64,000 nt of DNA, from assembly GCF_021531995.1 (NCBI RefSeq), contig NZ_JAFBIZ010000002.1, positions 1 through 64,000 of the forward strand, given 5' to 3'. This document shows positions 63,368 to 64,000 of the stretch, in pieces. The first letter of the stretch is position 1. Every line of letters begins with the position of its first letter. A model generated the notes under the pieces. That model worked only from the letters and a program-made list of their open reading frames with translations. It made no database searches and was not told the DNA's origin. The translations under genes were made by a program, and so were the position numbers. The stretch comes from Faecalicatena contorta. GTDB lineage: Bacteria; Bacillota; Clostridia; Lachnospirales; Lachnospiraceae.

Positions 63368-64000
63368 TTACTCTTTTAATAATCGTTTCAGCTCGATCAG
63401 CTTGTCTCTTAACTCTGCAGCAGCTTCAAAATTCAACTCCGCAGCAGCCTTCTTCATCTGTTTTTCCAGTTCTCTGATCAGTTTCTCCAGTTCTTTTTCG
63501 CTCATGGATTCCGGATCCTTCTCCAGGCGCATCTCTTCTGCCGCCACTTTTTTAGATACAGCAATCAGATCACGAACACCCTTTTGAATCGTCTGCGGTG
63601 TAATTCCATGTTCCTCATTATATGCCATCTGCACTTTTCTTCGCCGTTCGGTCTCATCAATTGCAATCCGCATGGAGTCAGTGATCTTATCTGCATACAT
63701 GATCACATGACCTTCCGAATTACGCGCAGCACGTCCGATCGTCTGGATCAGCGATGTTTCTGAACGTAAGAAACCTTCCTTATCCGCATCCAGAATCGCA
63801 ACCAGCGTAATCTCCGGAATATCAAGCCCCTCCCTCAGCAGATTGATTCCAACCAGAACATCGAATACATCCAGACGCATATCCCGTACAATCTCGGTCC
63901 GTTCCAGAGTATCAATATCCGAATGCAGATACCGCACACGAATTCCAAGTTCTCTCATGTAATCAGTCAGATCCTCTGCCATACGCTTGGTAAGGGTCGT
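63368..64000 (-). CDS. uvrB: Excinuclease ABC subunit B, C-terminal part
   Basis: The gene runs off the window edge; 210 residues are visible. The frame is open to base 64000 ([15 protein letters not shown]). It shows helicase domain 2 motifs [36 protein letters not shown] and [17 protein letters not shown], then the C-terminal UVR domain ([20 protein letters not shown]) that binds UvrC. A 9-bp inverted repeat (63306-63314 and 63341-63349) lies between it and uvrA. Confidence 0.97.
   Translation of the reverse strand, partial: TTLTKRMAEDLTDYMRELGIRVRYLHSDIDTLERTEIVRDMRLDVFDVLVGINLLREGLDIPEITLVAILDADKEGFLRSETSLIQTIGRAARNSEGHVIMYADKITDSMRIAIDETERRRKVQMAYNEEHGITPQTIQKGVRDLIAVSKKVAAEEMRLEKDPESMSEKELEKLIRELEKQMKKAAAELNFEAAAELRDKLIELKRLLKE

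Overview
The window looks like a chromosomal segment of a low-to-mid GC Gram-positive gut anaerobe of the Clostridia, most likely a Lachnospiraceae of the Mediterraneibacter/[Ruminococcus]/Dorea/Blautia type. The reasons are the gene content (UvrAB, MreB, RecD2, ComF and CdaA/CdaR of firmicute type, LCP ligases, GerMN lipoprotein), strong AGGAGG-type ribosome sites, and many secreted proteins built from tryptophan/tyrosine-rich choline-binding-type wall repeats. No rRNA, tRNA, CRISPR, phage or insertion sequence was recognised. All but two protein genes lie on the minus strand, so transcription mostly runs from high to low coordinates.

Region 1 (73-9117) holds a priming glycosyltransferase (WbaP/WcaJ type), a Wzy-like polymerase, two LCP wall-polymer ligases, two family-2 glycosyltransferases (one divergent, on the plus strand) and a membrane-anchored cohesin-like protein. 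Region 2 (9162-25219) is one long co-directional run led by a consensus promoter before rmlB. It carries rmlB, rmlA and rmlC, an ABC polysaccharide exporter, an unknown membrane protein, rhamnosyltransferase-like enzymes, an epimerase and rmlD. It then continues without a large gap into an amidase/glucosaminidase, a GerMN lipoprotein, an NlpC/P60 hydrolase and an L,D-transpeptidase, the enzymes among these carrying wall-binding repeats. The amidase/glucosaminidase gene has an in-frame TAA.

Region 3 (25301-34813) encodes LicD, TagD, a Wzx-like flippase, a GT4 enzyme, a second LicD, a GacI-like GT2, a GacJ-like DUF2304 protein, a GT-C-like membrane protein and an LtaS/GacH-like phosphoglycerol transferase. 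This resembles the side-chain and glycerol-phosphate module of the streptococcal group A carbohydrate, with TagD and LicD added. Region 4 (34971-47876) is a battery of surface proteins with choline-binding-type repeats: a GH25 muramidase, a metallo-beta-lactamase-fold protein closely resembling pneumococcal phosphorylcholine esterase Pce/CbpE, a transglutaminase-like protein and three repeat-only proteins.

Region 5 (47988-52141) is a lic-type operon: a winged-helix/LicC/LicA fusion, a separate LicC and a BCCT choline-type transporter. Region 6 (52266-60209) runs mreB, recD2, comF, two unknown membrane proteins, cdaA, cdaR and HPr, and ends at a strong terminator. Region 7 (60425-64000) is uvrA and the 3-prime end of uvrB.

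Taken together, the window appears to encode a rhamnose-containing wall polysaccharide and nearly every step of a phosphocholine decoration cycle: uptake (BCCT), activation (LicA, LicC), attachment (LicD), recognition (nine repeat proteins) and removal (Pce-like esterase). The individual families are known. Their co-location, the LicC/LicA duplication and the GacHIJKL-like cassette are the most notable features. All functional assignments come from reading motifs by eye; no database search was run.
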